This document shows positions 15,261-25,342 of a DNA stretch of 46,620 nucleotides, one piece after another (the stretch's first letter is position 1; every line of letters starts with the position of its first letter). The position numbers and the translations under genes are program-made. Source of the stretch: Methanobacteriota archaeon (GTDB lineage Archaea > Thermoplasmatota > Poseidoniia > Poseidoniales > Thalassarchaeaceae); the NCBI GenBank assembly GCA_018650285.1, contig JABIGF010000018.1, forward strand, positions 1 through 46,620. Reading direction: 5' to 3'. Under the pieces are notes generated by a model. The model was not told the DNA's origin, did not search any database, and saw nothing but the letters and a program-made list of their open reading frames with translations.

Positions 15261-17363
15261 TCACTGGTTTGTGTAGGTGGCCCTTCGTCCTTGAATAAGT
15301 GCTGATAGACCTTCATAGGCGTCATCAGTAGCAAAGATTGTTCCCAATCTTTCGAGTTCAAGAGCTAGACCTGCTTGCAGGTCGTCACCAGTTGCAACAG
15401 CATCATTGAGCAGCGCATCTGCCATTTTGACTGCGATTGGAGCAGCGCGGCTTAGCGCTTTCATTTGGCGACTAACATTCTTGTCTTCACCATCAAATCC
15501 TGATGGTACGTCTCCGCCAAGAAGCGAATCCATATTAGCATCAGAGAAAAATGAACTTGCAAATTTAGCAACTGGATGTTCACCATTTGTTGGCCGTCCT
15601 AGATATTTGTTAGCAGGTTTTCCATTTTCTGTAATGGATGCAACAGTTGTTTCAACTTCACTCGGTTCTACTAGATGTGTCAACAATCCGAGTGCAGATG
15701 CTGTATTGTGATCCATGAAATTACCAGCAAGTACTGCCCAGCGTGCTGCTTCTATACCACATATTCGTGGTGTTCGTTGTGAGCCACCTAATCCTGGGTA
15801 AATACCGATGCTTGTCTCTGGGAAGCGGAACTGTGTACGGCGCGTTCCTATTCGATAATCACATGAGAGTGCTAATTCTAATCCTCCACCTAGTGCCAAA
15901 CCAGTAGTTAGTGCGATAGTCGTTTTTGGTGAGTTTTCCAGTTTGTTTAGTACAGCATGGCCAAAGGCGGTGAAGTCATAGATGTCTGAGATACTGTCTG
16001 CTTTAATTTTGTCAACAAAGAATTTGACATCGGCGCCTGCTACGAATGCTTTACCTGCACCTTCGAGTATTATGGTAGATATTGATGAGTTTGAATTGAG
16101 TGAATCCAATGCGTCCCCAAGTTGGCTAACAACGGTTTCATTCAGTGCATTCATCGCTTCTGGACGATTGATTTGTACACTTGCGATTTCACCATTTATT
16201 TCAACATCAATGTAGGAGAAAGTGAATGATTTGCCAGATTCTGCTTGGTTTTCCATGAAACTAGGTAGTTTGAATCCTGCAAGTTCTGCATATTGTGATG
16301 CCATATCGTAAGCAGTTTGGATACCGAGTTTGTTTGCAAGTTCAAAAGGCCCACGAGCCCAACGAAGTCCTACTTTTGCACCACGGTCCACATCTTCCAT
16401 CGAGCATATTTCTTCGTCTACAATTTGTGCAGCGACTGCAAAGACTTGGCCGAGAAGTCGTGTTGAGATGATTTTTGCCGCGTCATCACCAACTTCAGTA
16501 TCTTCGCCAATATCCCACATATTGCCGGCGGCAACCATGTCACGAAGGTTCTGTGCGCCAGTGTATCGAGGAGTGTTGAGTTGTTCTGCAAGATAGTCAG
16601 TCGCATGAAGTGCGATTGGTGGACCTGTTAGGTTCATTAGAGCAAATGGACCCATACCGATTCTGAATGCTTTGCAGGCTGCGGCATCGATTTGTGCAGT
16701 AGTTCCTACGCCTTCCTCAAGCAGAAGACACGCTTCGTTAAGCCAAGGAACAAAGAAGCGATTGACGACAAAACCAGGTCGGTCTTTACAGACAATTACA
16801 ACTTTTCCGAGGGTCTTGCAGTATTGTACGGTGCGCTCGGTGCTTTGGCGGCTGGTAGATTCTGCAGGAATAACTTCAACCAGCCGGTTCTTGGCGGGAT
16901 GATAGAAGAAATGTAGCCCAACAAATCGATCTGGTCTGCCTGTTGCAGCAGCTAATTCGTTGACTGAAAGCGATGAAGTATTAGAGGCGAGAATAGTCTT
17001 CTCATCACAGACCTCATCAAGGGTCTTGAAGACAGCAGTTTTGATGTCAAAGTCCTCAAACACCGCCTCAATTACTAGGTCAGTGTCTGGGGCAACATTC
17101 TCTGTCCCGACTACACCAGTGATACGCCCCTCAATTGCTTCAACTTGAGCAGGAGAAAAGATTCGTCGCTCAACAGCCTCGGCTAAAAAATCAGTAATGA
17201 TTCCTTGTCCCCGTTCAACCCATTGTGCTTCGCGGTCAACCATTTGCACATCAAATTCCTCTTGTGCGGTCTTCTGAGCGATTCCACTTCCCATGTTGCC
17301 TGCGCCAATGATGGCCACACTCTGTACGGGTTCCATGTGGTGCGCGGGTGGGGTCTTGAACAT
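15261..17363 (-). CDS. 3-hydroxyacyl-CoA dehydrogenase / enoyl-CoA hydratase fusion
   Basis: Bifunctional beta-oxidation-type enzyme of 700 residues from ATG 17363 (alternatives: ATG 17336, TTG 17408). The N-terminal dehydrogenase has the NAD-binding VAIIGAGNMGSGIAQ, the FFYHPAKNRLVEVIP segment with catalytic His, and DRPGFVVNRFF; a second C-terminal HAD domain follows (VGLRWARGPFELANKLG). The C-terminal crotonase domain has INRPEAMNALNE, the oxyanion-hole segment AFVAGADVKFF, GGGLELALSCDYR and the Glu region PETSIGIYPGLGGSQR. The order (dehydrogenase first) is the reverse of bacterial FadB and matches archaeal bifunctional enzymes. It likely serves fatty-acid degradation or short-chain acyl-CoA conversion in the cytoplasm. 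No other beta-oxidation gene lies nearby. Confidence 0.93.
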   Translation of the reverse strand: MFKTPPAHHMEPVQSVAIIGAGNMGSGIAQKTAQEEFDVQMVDREAQWVERGQGIITDFLAEAVERRIFSPAQVEAIEGRITGVVGTENVAPDTDLVIEAVFEDFDIKTAVFKTLDEVCDEKTILASNTSSLSVNELAAATGRPDRFVGLHFFYHPAKNRLVEVIPAESTSRQSTERTVQYCKTLGKVVIVCKDRPGFVVNRFFVPWLNEACLLLEEGVGTTAQIDAAACKAFRIGMGPFALMNLTGPPIALHATDYLAEQLNTPRYTGAQNLRDMVAAGNMWDIGEDTEVGDDAAKIISTRLLGQVFAVAAQIVDEEICSMEDVDRGAKVGLRWARGPFELANKLGIQTAYDMASQYAELAGFKLPSFMENQAESGKSFTFSYIDVEINGEIASVQINRPEAMNALNETVVSQLGDALDSLNSNSSISTIILEGAGKAFVAGADVKFFVDKIKADSISDIYDFTAFGHAVLNKLENSPKTTIALTTGLALGGGLELALSCDYRIGTRRTQFRFPETSIGIYPGLGGSQRTPRICGIEAARWAVLAGNFMDHNTASALGLLTHLVEPSEVETTVASITENGKPANKYLGRPTNGEHPVAKFASSFFSDANMDSLLGGDVPSGFDGEDKNVSRQMKALSRAAPIAVKMADALLNDAVATGDDLQAGLALELERLGTIFATDDAYEGLSALIQGRRATYTNQ

Positions 17364-17424
17364 CAATTGAACGGCGCTTGCATCTTTGAAAAAATACGCA
17401 TTAGACAATGCTCAAAAATAGTTT

Positions 17425-18681
17425 TCACTCTTCTTCGGTTGAAAATCCAAACATTTCAGCGAGTTTTGCACCTTGGTCTTGAGGAGTTAGACCCATTGCG
17501 GCAATATTTTCCCGGCCAGCAATTGTCCAAGACTTTCGAATCGCTGGATTTCGTGCTTGTTCCAGTGCTTGGTGCCATGCGGGCCAGTCACCGCGAGGTA
17601 ATAGGCGGCCACTGACTTCATCGGTGACGGTGAATTTGAATCCACCTTCTGCAACCATAATTGCAGGGGTTCCAGCTGCTTGTGCTTCAATCGGAGTGAG
17701 TCCAAAGGGCTCATCATAGGCGAGACTGACTACAGCAACAGCCCCTTTCACAAGGGCTACCAAGTCATCTTGCTCAAGACGAGGCTGGATATCGAGTTTA
17801 ACTTTCAATTGTTCAGCCCGCTCGCTCAAGCGGGCTAAATCATATCCGTCGCCACCACCGACTAATGCCAATGTCAAATCGGTTCCAACTAACATCTCAA
17901 GGGTTTCCCAACTACCTTTGACATGACTGGCGCGGCCGATAGTAACAACATAATTGCTATCACAACCATTTTCCCATTGCTTCTCATTATTTTCTTCCTC
18001 CTTCGGATTCCAAGTAGCAAGATCCACAGTTGGGAGGAGAATTTTTGATTCAATGCCATATATTGAAGAAATACGTTGCTGAATCCATGAAGAGTTGCCA
18101 GAAATAATGGTATTTCGACGGCGATTTAATTTGTCAACAAATTTTTGGTCACGTCGTCGTTGTTTGCCTAGAAGCATGGATGTAATCCACAAACTTCTCT
18201 TTGGCGTCCCTTCAATTGTGCGGTGTAACACATCTTCGTAGAGTCCCCGGTGAGGCTCAAGGCAGTAGTAATGGAGTGGGATGTGAGAGGGTGCAAGACC
18301 AGTGAACTCAAGCGAACCAACTCCACTTGTGATATGTATCGCATCACAATTTACCAATACTTCTCTAAGGCCAGTTATCTGTTCAGTGAGGTCTAGCATC
18401 GAGAGCCAGGCTGATGTAGATTTTCTGCTTGCAAGGGCGCGTGCTTCTGCCCATGCGCCACGTGGTACAAGCCATTTTTTTACTGGTGTAAGGTAATTTA
18501 TTCCTAATTCATCTAAACTTTCTCTCGCCTCTTTAGGGAGATTTAGAGTTGCAAGAGTGATGTCAAAGTGTTGTGACCAAGCGGGTAAATTGTTGAGTAA
18601 GTCCCGCTCAGCACCGCCAAATTGGGCGAAGGTTCCCTTCACCACCAAAAGGCGTGGCAAGGGTCCCGATGAGTCGCCCAT
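17425..18681 (-). CDS. Glycosyltransferase, GT-B fold (family 4-like)
   Basis: 418 residues from ATG 18681. Frame continuation upstream overlaps the divergent gene and is rejected. N-terminal acceptor domain: RLLVVKGTFAQFGGAERDLL, the usual GGAER motif of GT4 enzymes. C-terminal donor domain: YVVTIGRASHVKGSWETL, TLALVGGGDG and LVALVKGAVAVVSLAYDEPF, followed by GLTPIEAQAAGTPAIMVAEG (the E-x7-E signature). It probably adds a sugar to a lipid or protein glycan at the cytoplasmic membrane face. It shares a bidirectional TATA-like box with the divergent glycosyltransferase at 18732, suggesting co-regulation in one glycan pathway. Sugar and acceptor cannot be told. Confidence 0.9.
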   Translation of the reverse strand: MGDSSGPLPRLLVVKGTFAQFGGAERDLLNNLPAWSQHFDITLATLNLPKEARESLDELGINYLTPVKKWLVPRGAWAEARALASRKSTSAWLSMLDLTEQITGLREVLVNCDAIHITSGVGSLEFTGLAPSHIPLHYYCLEPHRGLYEDVLHRTIEGTPKRSLWITSMLLGKQRRRDQKFVDKLNRRRNTIISGNSSWIQQRISSIYGIESKILLPTVDLATWNPKEEENNEKQWENGCDSNYVVTIGRASHVKGSWETLEMLVGTDLTLALVGGGDGYDLARLSERAEQLKVKLDIQPRLEQDDLVALVKGAVAVVSLAYDEPFGLTPIEAQAAGTPAIMVAEGGFKFTVTDEVSGRLLPRGDWPAWHQALEQARNPAIRKSWTIAGRENIAAMGLTPQDQGAKLAEMFGFSTEEE

Positions 18682-18702
18682 GCGCTCTCGTGCGCTTGCC
18701 TG

Positions 18703-18710
18703 TTTAATAT
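18703..18710. promoter_or_regulatory. Shared TATA-like box centred between two divergent glycosyltransferase genes
   Basis: TTTAATAT on plus, ATATTAAA on minus. Exactly 21 nt separate the octamer from each start codon (18682-18702 and 18711-18731). Both transcripts would start at or next to their ATG, i.e. be leaderless. No Shine-Dalgarno precedes either start. Confidence 0.6.
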
Positions 18711-18731
18711 CGGCATGGGCTCGCGGGAGCG

Positions 18732-19781
18732 ATGGCGAGGCGAGTTTTGCTAGTTCGAGGTGGCGCGTTGCCCCGCCAAAGTGGCCTTGGTCGCGCCCAC
18801 TATGAGCTTGTTGACCGGCTTGTAGCCGGACAAATTCCTGGTTACGAATTGGCAGGCGTAATTGAGCATCCACTTGGAGGTAATCCGTTACAGCGTTGGT
18901 GGCGAAGACGTAAGAGCCACCCTGCGCGGGTGCGCAAGGCGGCCGTGGAAGGTGTGAAGGGCGAGTTAGTTGATCTCATTCATGTAACCGACCAAGAACA
19001 GGCACATTTGGTTCCTGAAGGTAGTTCGGTGGCTTGCAGTATCACGGTTCATGACTTGTTTCATCTTTTACCTAGAGTGGTAATTGGAATTGAAGTTGGC
19101 GACCATTCACCAAATGGTACGCGTCGCAAAGACCTTGATTGTTTGAGAGAGGGATTGCAACATGCTGATTTGTTAATTTCAATCTCAGAAGCCACTGCTG
19201 AAGAGTGTAGAGAGTTGTGGCCAGAAAAACCAGTGAGCGTTGTTCACCATGCAATCGATTCAAAACCCTATCAAATTGAAGGTAATATTGGCTTGAGAAA
19301 CTTCGTCTTACTTACGGTGGGTAGCGATGAGCCGCGGAAGCGGCTAGATTTTCTTGACGAAGTTGTAGATGCATTGCCATCTGAGGTAAGAGGTGACCTC
19401 AACCTTGTGAAAGTAGGTTCGCATCTCAAACTCTCAGATGATGAATTAATTGCCGCTTATCAGAGGGCAGAAGCCCTTCTATTCCCATCTGCTGGCGAAG
19501 GTTTTGGCCTACCTGTACTTGAGGCGATGGCGGCAGGTTGCAAAGTATTGGCAAGTGATTTACCAGCGCACAATGAAGTTGTTGACCCTTCAATGCTCCT
19601 TTCAGCAACAGACAAGATGGCTTGGATGGAGGCGATTAAAGAACTTCATACAGCATGGATTGAACGTGGTAAAAAGCCGGCAGAACCAGACCAAATTTCA
19701 CTTGAAAGAGCCGCCCAATTCAATATACAGGAGTGGGGCGAGAAAATGGCAGCCGCTTGGGATTCCATGCTAGGTGAATGA
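18732..19781 (+). CDS. Glycosyltransferase, GT-B fold (family 4)
   Basis: 349 residues. N-terminus: [20 protein letters not shown], a Gly-rich acceptor-domain loop. The middle carries [17 protein letters not shown] and [20 protein letters not shown] (typical GT4 interdomain region). The donor domain has [20 protein letters not shown] and [20 protein letters not shown], the E-x7-E nucleotide-sugar motif. No membrane helix, so cytoplasmic or peripheral. Its stop overlaps the GTG start of the following membrane hydrolase, giving a two-gene operon. Likely part of surface glycan or glycolipid synthesis together with 17425-18681. Confidence 0.9.
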   Translation: MARRVLLVRGGALPRQSGLGRAHYELVDRLVAGQIPGYELAGVIEHPLGGNPLQRWWRRRKSHPARVRKAAVEGVKGELVDLIHVTDQEQAHLVPEGSSVACSITVHDLFHLLPRVVIGIEVGDHSPNGTRRKDLDCLREGLQHADLLISISEATAEECRELWPEKPVSVVHHAIDSKPYQIEGNIGLRNFVLLTVGSDEPRKRLDFLDEVVDALPSEVRGDLNLVKVGSHLKLSDDELIAAYQRAEALLFPSAGEGFGLPVLEAMAAGCKVLASDLPAHNEVVDPSMLLSATDKMAWMEAIKELHTAWIERGKKPAEPDQISLERAAQFNIQEWGEKMAAAWDSMLGE

Positions 19782-21411
19782 AATGGATTGGGGGAAAATA
19801 GTAAAATCTCAAATTCTTTGGGTATTAATTGGATTCACAATTGGCCTTTCAGTTATTTGGTGGCCGATATTGAATGGTAATAGCCTCTTTAATGCCCTAT
19901 TTGTCTACATTGTTTCCAGCATCCAGTACGCAATGGCGGCTCGTGAATTAGTAGGATGGGTTGCTTTTATGGCAATCATTTTAGTTGGAATGGCAGCAAT
20001 TACTGGGCGCGATTTGCGTTCAGAAAAGGCAAGGCAGATGTACAAATTATTCACCTCATTTGTTATTGGTTGGGGGTTTTCACGAGCTATTATTTACTTC
20101 TTGTTAGACTATGCATTTTTCCGCGGTTCAATAGCCATTCTTCCCTTTATGTTTGGTTCAGTCTTGTTAGCAGGGGTTGCGGGCAATTTGACAATAAACG
20201 CATCCAAAATAAAAGGTGAAATCACGCCAATGGTTGTTATCCAAAAAATTCCAATTCTTACGGCCTTACTGGTTTCATTAGTACTGACTCTACCAAATCT
20301 TGTTGCAGTTGCAGGCCTTCTCCCAAGTCCACCAGAACGACCCAGTGATGGTTATGGTAGTGCAGATATGCCTTACGATGTAGAGGAGTTTTTCCTCACT
20401 CCAGATTATCCTGATAATATGACATCTTGGTGGGATGATTGGGCAAATGAGCAAGAGTGGAATGTGTATGTCTTTGTGCCAGTTGGTTTAACATCTGAAT
20501 CAGTAGGTGTAGCTGTTGTACTGCATGGTTATGAGGGGGAAAAAGTAGAATATTATCGCGATACAATGATGTCACTTGCTGGTCAAGGGTTAGTGACGAT
20601 TTTCCCACAGTATGTTTCGAATATGGATCTCTCTTCAATTTCAGCAGACTTTGAGTTGAATTATACTCTAGGTGGCTCAGACCATCCTCAGCATTTACCC
20701 AGATACACAATGGCGTTGTATGGTGTTGATGCTGGTCTTGAATTTATTAATTCTGACCCTTCTGTTAGCGCAGTTTTAGGAGCAACTGAACTGAACACGA
20801 ATCACTTGTGGATTGGTGGGCATAGCATGGGTGTTGGCACCACTTTCTATGTGCTGAGTGAACTGCTTAGCAGAGGTTTTGGAAGCCAATCATTAGTGGT
20901 TGATTTAGAGGCTCCTTGGATTCATGCTACGCAGGAAGGTTTGATGGGAAATATGTCGCAGTTACCCGAACATACTCTAATTCACGTGGTTGAGTATGAG
21001 ACTGATATTGTTGTTGAAAAGTGTATTGGGCGCTGGCAGCACGCCCGATTAACAGCTCGCGACCAAAGCCAACCATTAGCATCAAATCAGGTACTTTTCT
21101 TACAAGTGCCATCAGATTATCATGGCTTTCCTAGACTAATTGCCTCTCATTATCTACCCTCGGGATTTGTTAGAGAATCTTTGGCAGACCATTCGTATTA
21201 TCCACGCATTGAAGCACAAGCGGATTTCGTGGCCGCTTCTGCAGTCGGTGATATGTCATCAGCCGATGCGGCCAAATCCTGGTTCATGAATGAAGGTGAA
21301 ATGACGGACCTTGGAAATTGGTCAGATGGAACCGCAGTTACACCAATGAAGATTGTTTTATCACCGCTTGAATTAACGGATGAGAATTTGGATGCTTGCC
21401 CTCAGCCTTGA
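19774..21411 (+). CDS. Polytopic membrane protein with C-terminal alpha/beta-hydrolase domain
   Basis: 545 residues from GTG 19774 (ATG 19783 is an alternative, 542 residues). The first 190 residues hold five or six membrane helices, e.g. [20 protein letters not shown] and [19 protein letters not shown]. The C-terminal part has an alpha/beta-hydrolase pattern: [10 protein letters not shown] (oxyanion strand), nucleophile elbow IGGHSMGVG with Ser, and a late His in DYHGFPRL. The hydrolase is predicted on the opposite membrane side from the N-terminus if the helix number is odd. Substrate is unknown; an esterase or lipase acting on a glycolipid is possible given the overlapping glycosyltransferase gene. 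Confidence 0.8.
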   Translation: MNEMDWGKIVKSQILWVLIGFTIGLSVIWWPILNGNSLFNALFVYIVSSIQYAMAARELVGWVAFMAIILVGMAAITGRDLRSEKARQMYKLFTSFVIGWGFSRAIIYFLLDYAFFRGSIAILPFMFGSVLLAGVAGNLTINASKIKGEITPMVVIQKIPILTALLVSLVLTLPNLVAVAGLLPSPPERPSDGYGSADMPYDVEEFFLTPDYPDNMTSWWDDWANEQEWNVYVFVPVGLTSESVGVAVVLHGYEGEKVEYYRDTMMSLAGQGLVTIFPQYVSNMDLSSISADFELNYTLGGSDHPQHLPRYTMALYGVDAGLEFINSDPSVSAVLGATELNTNHLWIGGHSMGVGTTFYVLSELLSRGFGSQSLVVDLEAPWIHATQEGLMGNMSQLPEHTLIHVVEYETDIVVEKCIGRWQHARLTARDQSQPLASNQVLFLQVPSDYHGFPRLIASHYLPSGFVRESLADHSYYPRIEAQADFVAASAVGDMSSADAAKSWFMNEGEMTDLGNWSDGTAVTPMKIVLSPLELTDENLDACPQP

Positions 21412-21417
21412 GTTATT

Positions 21418-22461
21418 TCAAGCGAGTGGAAGTTTGTAATTTTGTGGCCGCGCAATTCCTAGGTCTTCGGGAATTTTTTTGGTAGCAATAGGCAAAGTAA
21501 TCGGTACGATTTCTTTTCCAATCAAGGCAACCCTACTTTCTCTTCTTTCTGAAAGAACCTCTCTTCCAACTAGAGGTGCAAGAGTGTTTGAGAACACCAT
21601 GATATCATCGTGAGATGGCATATTTTCTATTGTGTGATTATTCTGTGAATGGCCTACATGGACGTAACCTTTCGCTTCAATCCAATCAGGGTCTGCAATG
21701 TTGTCTAGGCGTGCATAATCTTCGTGATGCCCCAAAGATTCGCCTTTGATGAGGGTGTGGCGACAGACAGTCCGTGTGTCTAGAGAGGGGAGCAGTGCGA
21801 GGGTTTCCTCAAGTTTTTCCCATGCACCAGTATTGAATTTCGGGCGGCATAGGCGATTGAATAATTCCTTGTTAGGTGCATCCACACTGATGTAAAGTTG
21901 AGTTGGCAGTGGGTCAAGATTTTCCAATACCTTTGGTAAACTTCCGTTGCTAACTAGAAATGTTGAGACCCCGTGGTCGTGGCACGTTTGCAAAAATTCT
22001 CCAAGTTGAGAGTAGAGGGTAGGTTCACCATTGAGGGAAATCGCTACGTGTTTGGGGTTTTGCGATTCTTCCCATTTTTCAAATGGAACATCTTTGTGGC
22101 CTTTGAATCCGGTTAGAAGACGGCGTTGGGCGCGAACGGATTCGTAGAACAAATGAAGCGGGTCGTCGTCAATTTTTTGCAATTTATCGGAATGCGGTTC
22201 TCTCCAGCAGTATGAGCAAGCGAGGTTGCAGGTGTCCACATTGGGGGCCATTTGCATACAGTTTCCCGCTTCAATCCCATAGAATGTGCCTTTGTAGCAA
22301 TCACGTCCATTTTTCAAATCCTCTTTTGTCCAATGACAAATTTTGACTCCACCATGTTTGCCAACAAGTTGGTAGGATTGTTTAGCAAGTGTGACAGCGA
22401 TGCTAGGTTCAATTTCACTTTCGCCGGTGTGTACTGTTAATGGGCTTCCTTTAGCTGTCAT
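21418..22461 (-). CDS. taw1: tRNA 4-demethylwyosine synthase Taw1/TYW1 (radical SAM)
   Basis: Condenses N1-methylguanosine-37 of tRNA-Phe with pyruvate to give the tricyclic wyosine base. 347 residues from ATG 22461. It has the radical-SAM motif C78-x3-C82-x2-C85 (TCNLACSYCWREP) and three extra Cys at 42, 55 and 68. As known for the family, these bind a second Fe-S cluster; their spacing of 13 and 13, with 10 to the next Cys, matches archaeal TYW1. Also AISLNGEPTLY, LVSNGS, YISVDAPN and LIKGESLGHHEDYARL (the last near the C-terminus). No flavodoxin domain, as in archaeal forms. It pairs functionally with the TYW2-like gene at 38361. A Met 7 codons later than the GTG at 22482 was chosen. Confidence 0.95.
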   Translation of the reverse strand: MTAKGSPLTVHTGESEIEPSIAVTLAKQSYQLVGKHGGVKICHWTKEDLKNGRDCYKGTFYGIEAGNCMQMAPNVDTCNLACSYCWREPHSDKLQKIDDDPLHLFYESVRAQRRLLTGFKGHKDVPFEKWEESQNPKHVAISLNGEPTLYSQLGEFLQTCHDHGVSTFLVSNGSLPKVLENLDPLPTQLYISVDAPNKELFNRLCRPKFNTGAWEKLEETLALLPSLDTRTVCRHTLIKGESLGHHEDYARLDNIADPDWIEAKGYVHVGHSQNNHTIENMPSHDDIMVFSNTLAPLVGREVLSERRESRVALIGKEIVPITLPIATKKIPEDLGIARPQNYKLPLA

Positions 22462-22660
22462 TACGCACGCCTCCGACAACACAATCCCACAGCGGGGCAG
22501 TGTCAGATGATTGGGCGGTGGGCTTCTTAGTATTCAATTCAGCGGCAATATTTAGCATCTCTATTCTTCGTCATGTTGAATAAACAGGAATAATTTTCAA
22601 TAATCCATTCCTATACATATTCGGTTTTGCTTAGAACGCGTTCGGGATTCAGTTAAACTC

Positions 22661-22687
22661 TATACGCATACCCCGAAATAAAGGGGG
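22661..22687 (+). promoter_or_regulatory. TATA-like stretch and small hairpin before a TTG start
   Basis: TATACGCAT (22661-22669) lies about 28 nt before the TTG start at 22697. It is followed by CCCC (22671-22674) and GGGGG (22683-22687), which can pair around an 8-nt loop. The G-run may also act as a purine-rich ribosome-binding region. The rest of the 235-bp gap from 22462 holds no gene that I can see. Confidence 0.35.
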
Positions 22688-22696
22688 TTTGATAGG

Positions 22697-25306
22697 TTGT
22701 TGAATATTCGTAAACAATTGACAATCATTCTCTTTTTGTTGATGTTAGCTCCAAGCACAATCACTTTCGTTGATGCTGGCAGTAAAACAACATCAAATCT
22801 TTGTCGTAATTGCCATGGTGGCAATTACGGTGTCTATGTCACATTATCACAGTTTAGCGTACCTGCCGAAGTCGAAATCCAAGAAGTATTCACTGTAAGT
22901 GTGCGAATGGTATTGAGTGGTAATCTTGACCAAAATCAGCAGAATTACTGGTTGACTGATACTGATGTCACGCTTTCATCCGACCAAAATCATTTTTCAT
23001 TTTCACCTGCAACCTATACTTACAACGACAAAGTTCCAGGCAACATAGTGGATATCTCTTGGCAACTGACAGCGGATCAAGGGATGGGTGTTGACACTCT
23101 GACAGTCAGTGTTTTTGCGATAGCACAACACTTCAGCCGAACTGGTAGTGACCAATTGTCAGCAGGAATTGAGGTAATGCCTCCTAATACATCTCCTCAA
23201 ATTTCTCAAGCAGCGTTTTCACCATCACAAGGTGATGTCAACCAACTGTTTGATTTTGAAGTCGTTTGGCGCGATCCTGACGGCGACATGCCATCTTATC
23301 TGAGACTCATTCTTGACGGGACCTCTCTTTCACTTTCGGAGGCTAACCCTGGCGGGGGAGACCCAGTATCAGGTGTGAGATTTGTTAGTTCATCAATGGC
23401 ACTATCAGCGGGTTATCACACCTACTTTTTCCAAGGTTCAGATGGTGAAGTAGGGGTGCGGTTACCGGCAGGTGATGAGGTTACACAGGGCCCACAAGGT
23501 CCGCTTACAGGAGTTTACTCAGGGCCATTTGTCGGAAGCCCTCCAACTCTTGTGAATAGTTCACTTTCACCGTTGGTTGGGAATAACGAAACCGATTTCA
23601 CCTATTCTATCACACTTGCACAGGGGGGTGGCATGAATGGTACAGGCGTGACTTTCTGGTTGGACGGGGCTGATTCAGGAATCCAGCCGGTGGTGACCGA
23701 TTTGGGGGCGCTTGGATGGAGATTTGATTATACAACGAAATTGTCTGTTGGAGTCAATCATTTTCACTATTTTACGGCAATAAATCAGTATGGAAGCAAC
23801 AGAAATCCAGTTGGATTAGAATCGCTTGAAGGTCCAATTCTAGTAGGTGATGTGCTTTCAGCAGCATCGTTTTCTCCAACTCAGGGGGATGAAACAACTC
23901 TCTACACATTTTCAATCAATTATTCTAATCCGGCCGAGATGGCGCCGGAAAGTATTGTGATAGTAATTGATGGCACTCAGCAGCCATTGAGTCTCAACTC
24001 AACTGTTTCAGATTGGAGTGTTGTAAATCAGTTCACTGTTGGGACTTTGCTTTCTGTTGGCAATCATAGTTACCACTTTGAGGCGGTAGAAGATGGTCGT
24101 AATCACAGAATTCCTGAGAGTGGCGAATTGCAATTAGAAGTCATTAGATTTGACAGCCCACCTTGGTTGACTAATTCAAGTATTTTGATTGATGGCAATG
24201 AAGTATTCAATGACACATCTGCAACTTCATTTGAGGAGATTGCAAATCTCACTAAACCGGTAATTCTTACTGGCACAGAGGTGGAACTCAGGGTGACTTT
24301 CTTTGATGCAGAAGATGATGCACCAGCTAATGGCTCAGTCATCGCTTGGGTTAATGGTAATCCAAGTATCATGCAGAGGCTTGATGGCAATAATGCAAGT
24401 GAAGGTCAATCGTGGTCATTAGTGATTTCAAACCTCCCAGTAGGGGTAAATCATACAGTTCAGTTCACGGCCATGTCTAACTATTCTAGTGAGGTTGGAG
24501 AAGGTGAACGAGTTGCCTTTCCAATAGAACTGAATTTAATGCTGCCACTTCCAAATGTAGAGGCTCCACCTCCTCCAAATGTGCCACCAATTCTCAAACC
24601 GCCATCCGATGGAAGGATGACTCTTGACCCATTTGCTGCTTCAGTGGAAGATAATTACACATTTCTCATTGAAGTTGTTGATGCGGATTGGACAACAGAT
24701 ACTGAACTTTCAGTTTGGCTCGAACTTGATGGTGTGATACTCAACTTAGAGCCAGTCAACATGACCGATCATCAGAACGGGACTATTTTTGGCATCACAC
24801 TACAACTGACAGATGGCGAACATTTGCATCGTTTCGGCGTAAGTGACGCTGAAGATGAAGCAGCCTACCCTGCAATAGATTTCCTAAGTGGGCCAACAGT
24901 TCAAGCAAATATGATTCCAGTTGATGAAATAGCGACACGTCAACTATTTGTTTCTTGGGCATGGTGGCTTGTGCTTGCAAATGTTCTTCTCATCTTTGGA
25001 GGAGTGGCATGGGCGTCTGTGACCCTCCGAAATGCTCGAGGTGTAGTCTATCAGCGAGAGGTGAAGAAATTGTCAAAGGTAATCCGTGAGTTTGATGAAA
25101 ATGTCGAGTTGGAGAAGGAGATTATTGCTGAAAAGGCGTCAAATGATGGATGGATGAAGAAATCTCCACTGTCCAACATTGAAGACGAGATGGTTGGGTC
25201 TACAGTTGATTCCAATAAACTTCTAGAAGAACTTGGAGGCGGCTTTACAGAATCATCTTCAATGAGTGGTATTGATGATTTGTTAGATGAAATGGGTGAC
25301 AACTAA
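22697..25306 (+). CDS. Large surface protein with one CxxCH heme motif, beta-sandwich repeats and C-terminal anchor
   Basis: 869 residues. TTG 22697 (or TTG 22700) is needed to keep the signal peptide QLTIILFLLMLAPSTITF; the first ATG would remove half of it. Right after cleavage is C36-R-N-C39-H40 followed by Gly-rich HGGNYG, a single c-type heme motif. The rest contains repeated modules of about 110 residues beginning PSQGD/PTQGDETTLYTFSI and ending in a hydrophobic strand plus VGNHSYHF or AGYHTYFF. A transmembrane helix (WWLVLANVLLIFGGVAWA) near residue 757 is followed by a cytoplasmic coiled-coil tail of about 90 residues. It may carry an electron outside the membrane. The next gene encodes a heme-type membrane protein. 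Confidence 0.85.
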   Translation: MLNIRKQLTIILFLLMLAPSTITFVDAGSKTTSNLCRNCHGGNYGVYVTLSQFSVPAEVEIQEVFTVSVRMVLSGNLDQNQQNYWLTDTDVTLSSDQNHFSFSPATYTYNDKVPGNIVDISWQLTADQGMGVDTLTVSVFAIAQHFSRTGSDQLSAGIEVMPPNTSPQISQAAFSPSQGDVNQLFDFEVVWRDPDGDMPSYLRLILDGTSLSLSEANPGGGDPVSGVRFVSSSMALSAGYHTYFFQGSDGEVGVRLPAGDEVTQGPQGPLTGVYSGPFVGSPPTLVNSSLSPLVGNNETDFTYSITLAQGGGMNGTGVTFWLDGADSGIQPVVTDLGALGWRFDYTTKLSVGVNHFHYFTAINQYGSNRNPVGLESLEGPILVGDVLSAASFSPTQGDETTLYTFSINYSNPAEMAPESIVIVIDGTQQPLSLNSTVSDWSVVNQFTVGTLLSVGNHSYHFEAVEDGRNHRIPESGELQLEVIRFDSPPWLTNSSILIDGNEVFNDTSATSFEEIANLTKPVILTGTEVELRVTFFDAEDDAPANGSVIAWVNGNPSIMQRLDGNNASEGQSWSLVISNLPVGVNHTVQFTAMSNYSSEVGEGERVAFPIELNLMLPLPNVEAPPPPNVPPILKPPSDGRMTLDPFAASVEDNYTFLIEVVDADWTTDTELSVWLELDGVILNLEPVNMTDHQNGTIFGITLQLTDGEHLHRFGVSDAEDEAAYPAIDFLSGPTVQANMIPVDEIATRQLFVSWAWWLVLANVLLIFGGVAWASVTLRNARGVVYQREVKKLSKVIREFDENVELEKEIIAEKASNDGWMKKSPLSNIEDEMVGSTVDSNKLLEELGGGFTESSSMSGIDDLLDEMGDN

Positions 25307-25342
25307 AGCGTCTATTAGTGAAATTGAATATTGAGTGATAAG

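Noticed and set aside
18682-18873. N-terminal extension of the minus-strand glycosyltransferase
   Set aside because: It overlaps the start of the divergent glycosyltransferase and does not resemble a GT-B domain; ATG 18681 precedes the first beta strand directly.
22671-22687. CCCC/GGGGG hairpin as a terminator
   Set aside because: It lies upstream of a gene start with only three T after the stem, and the TATA-like stretch beside it fits a promoter better.
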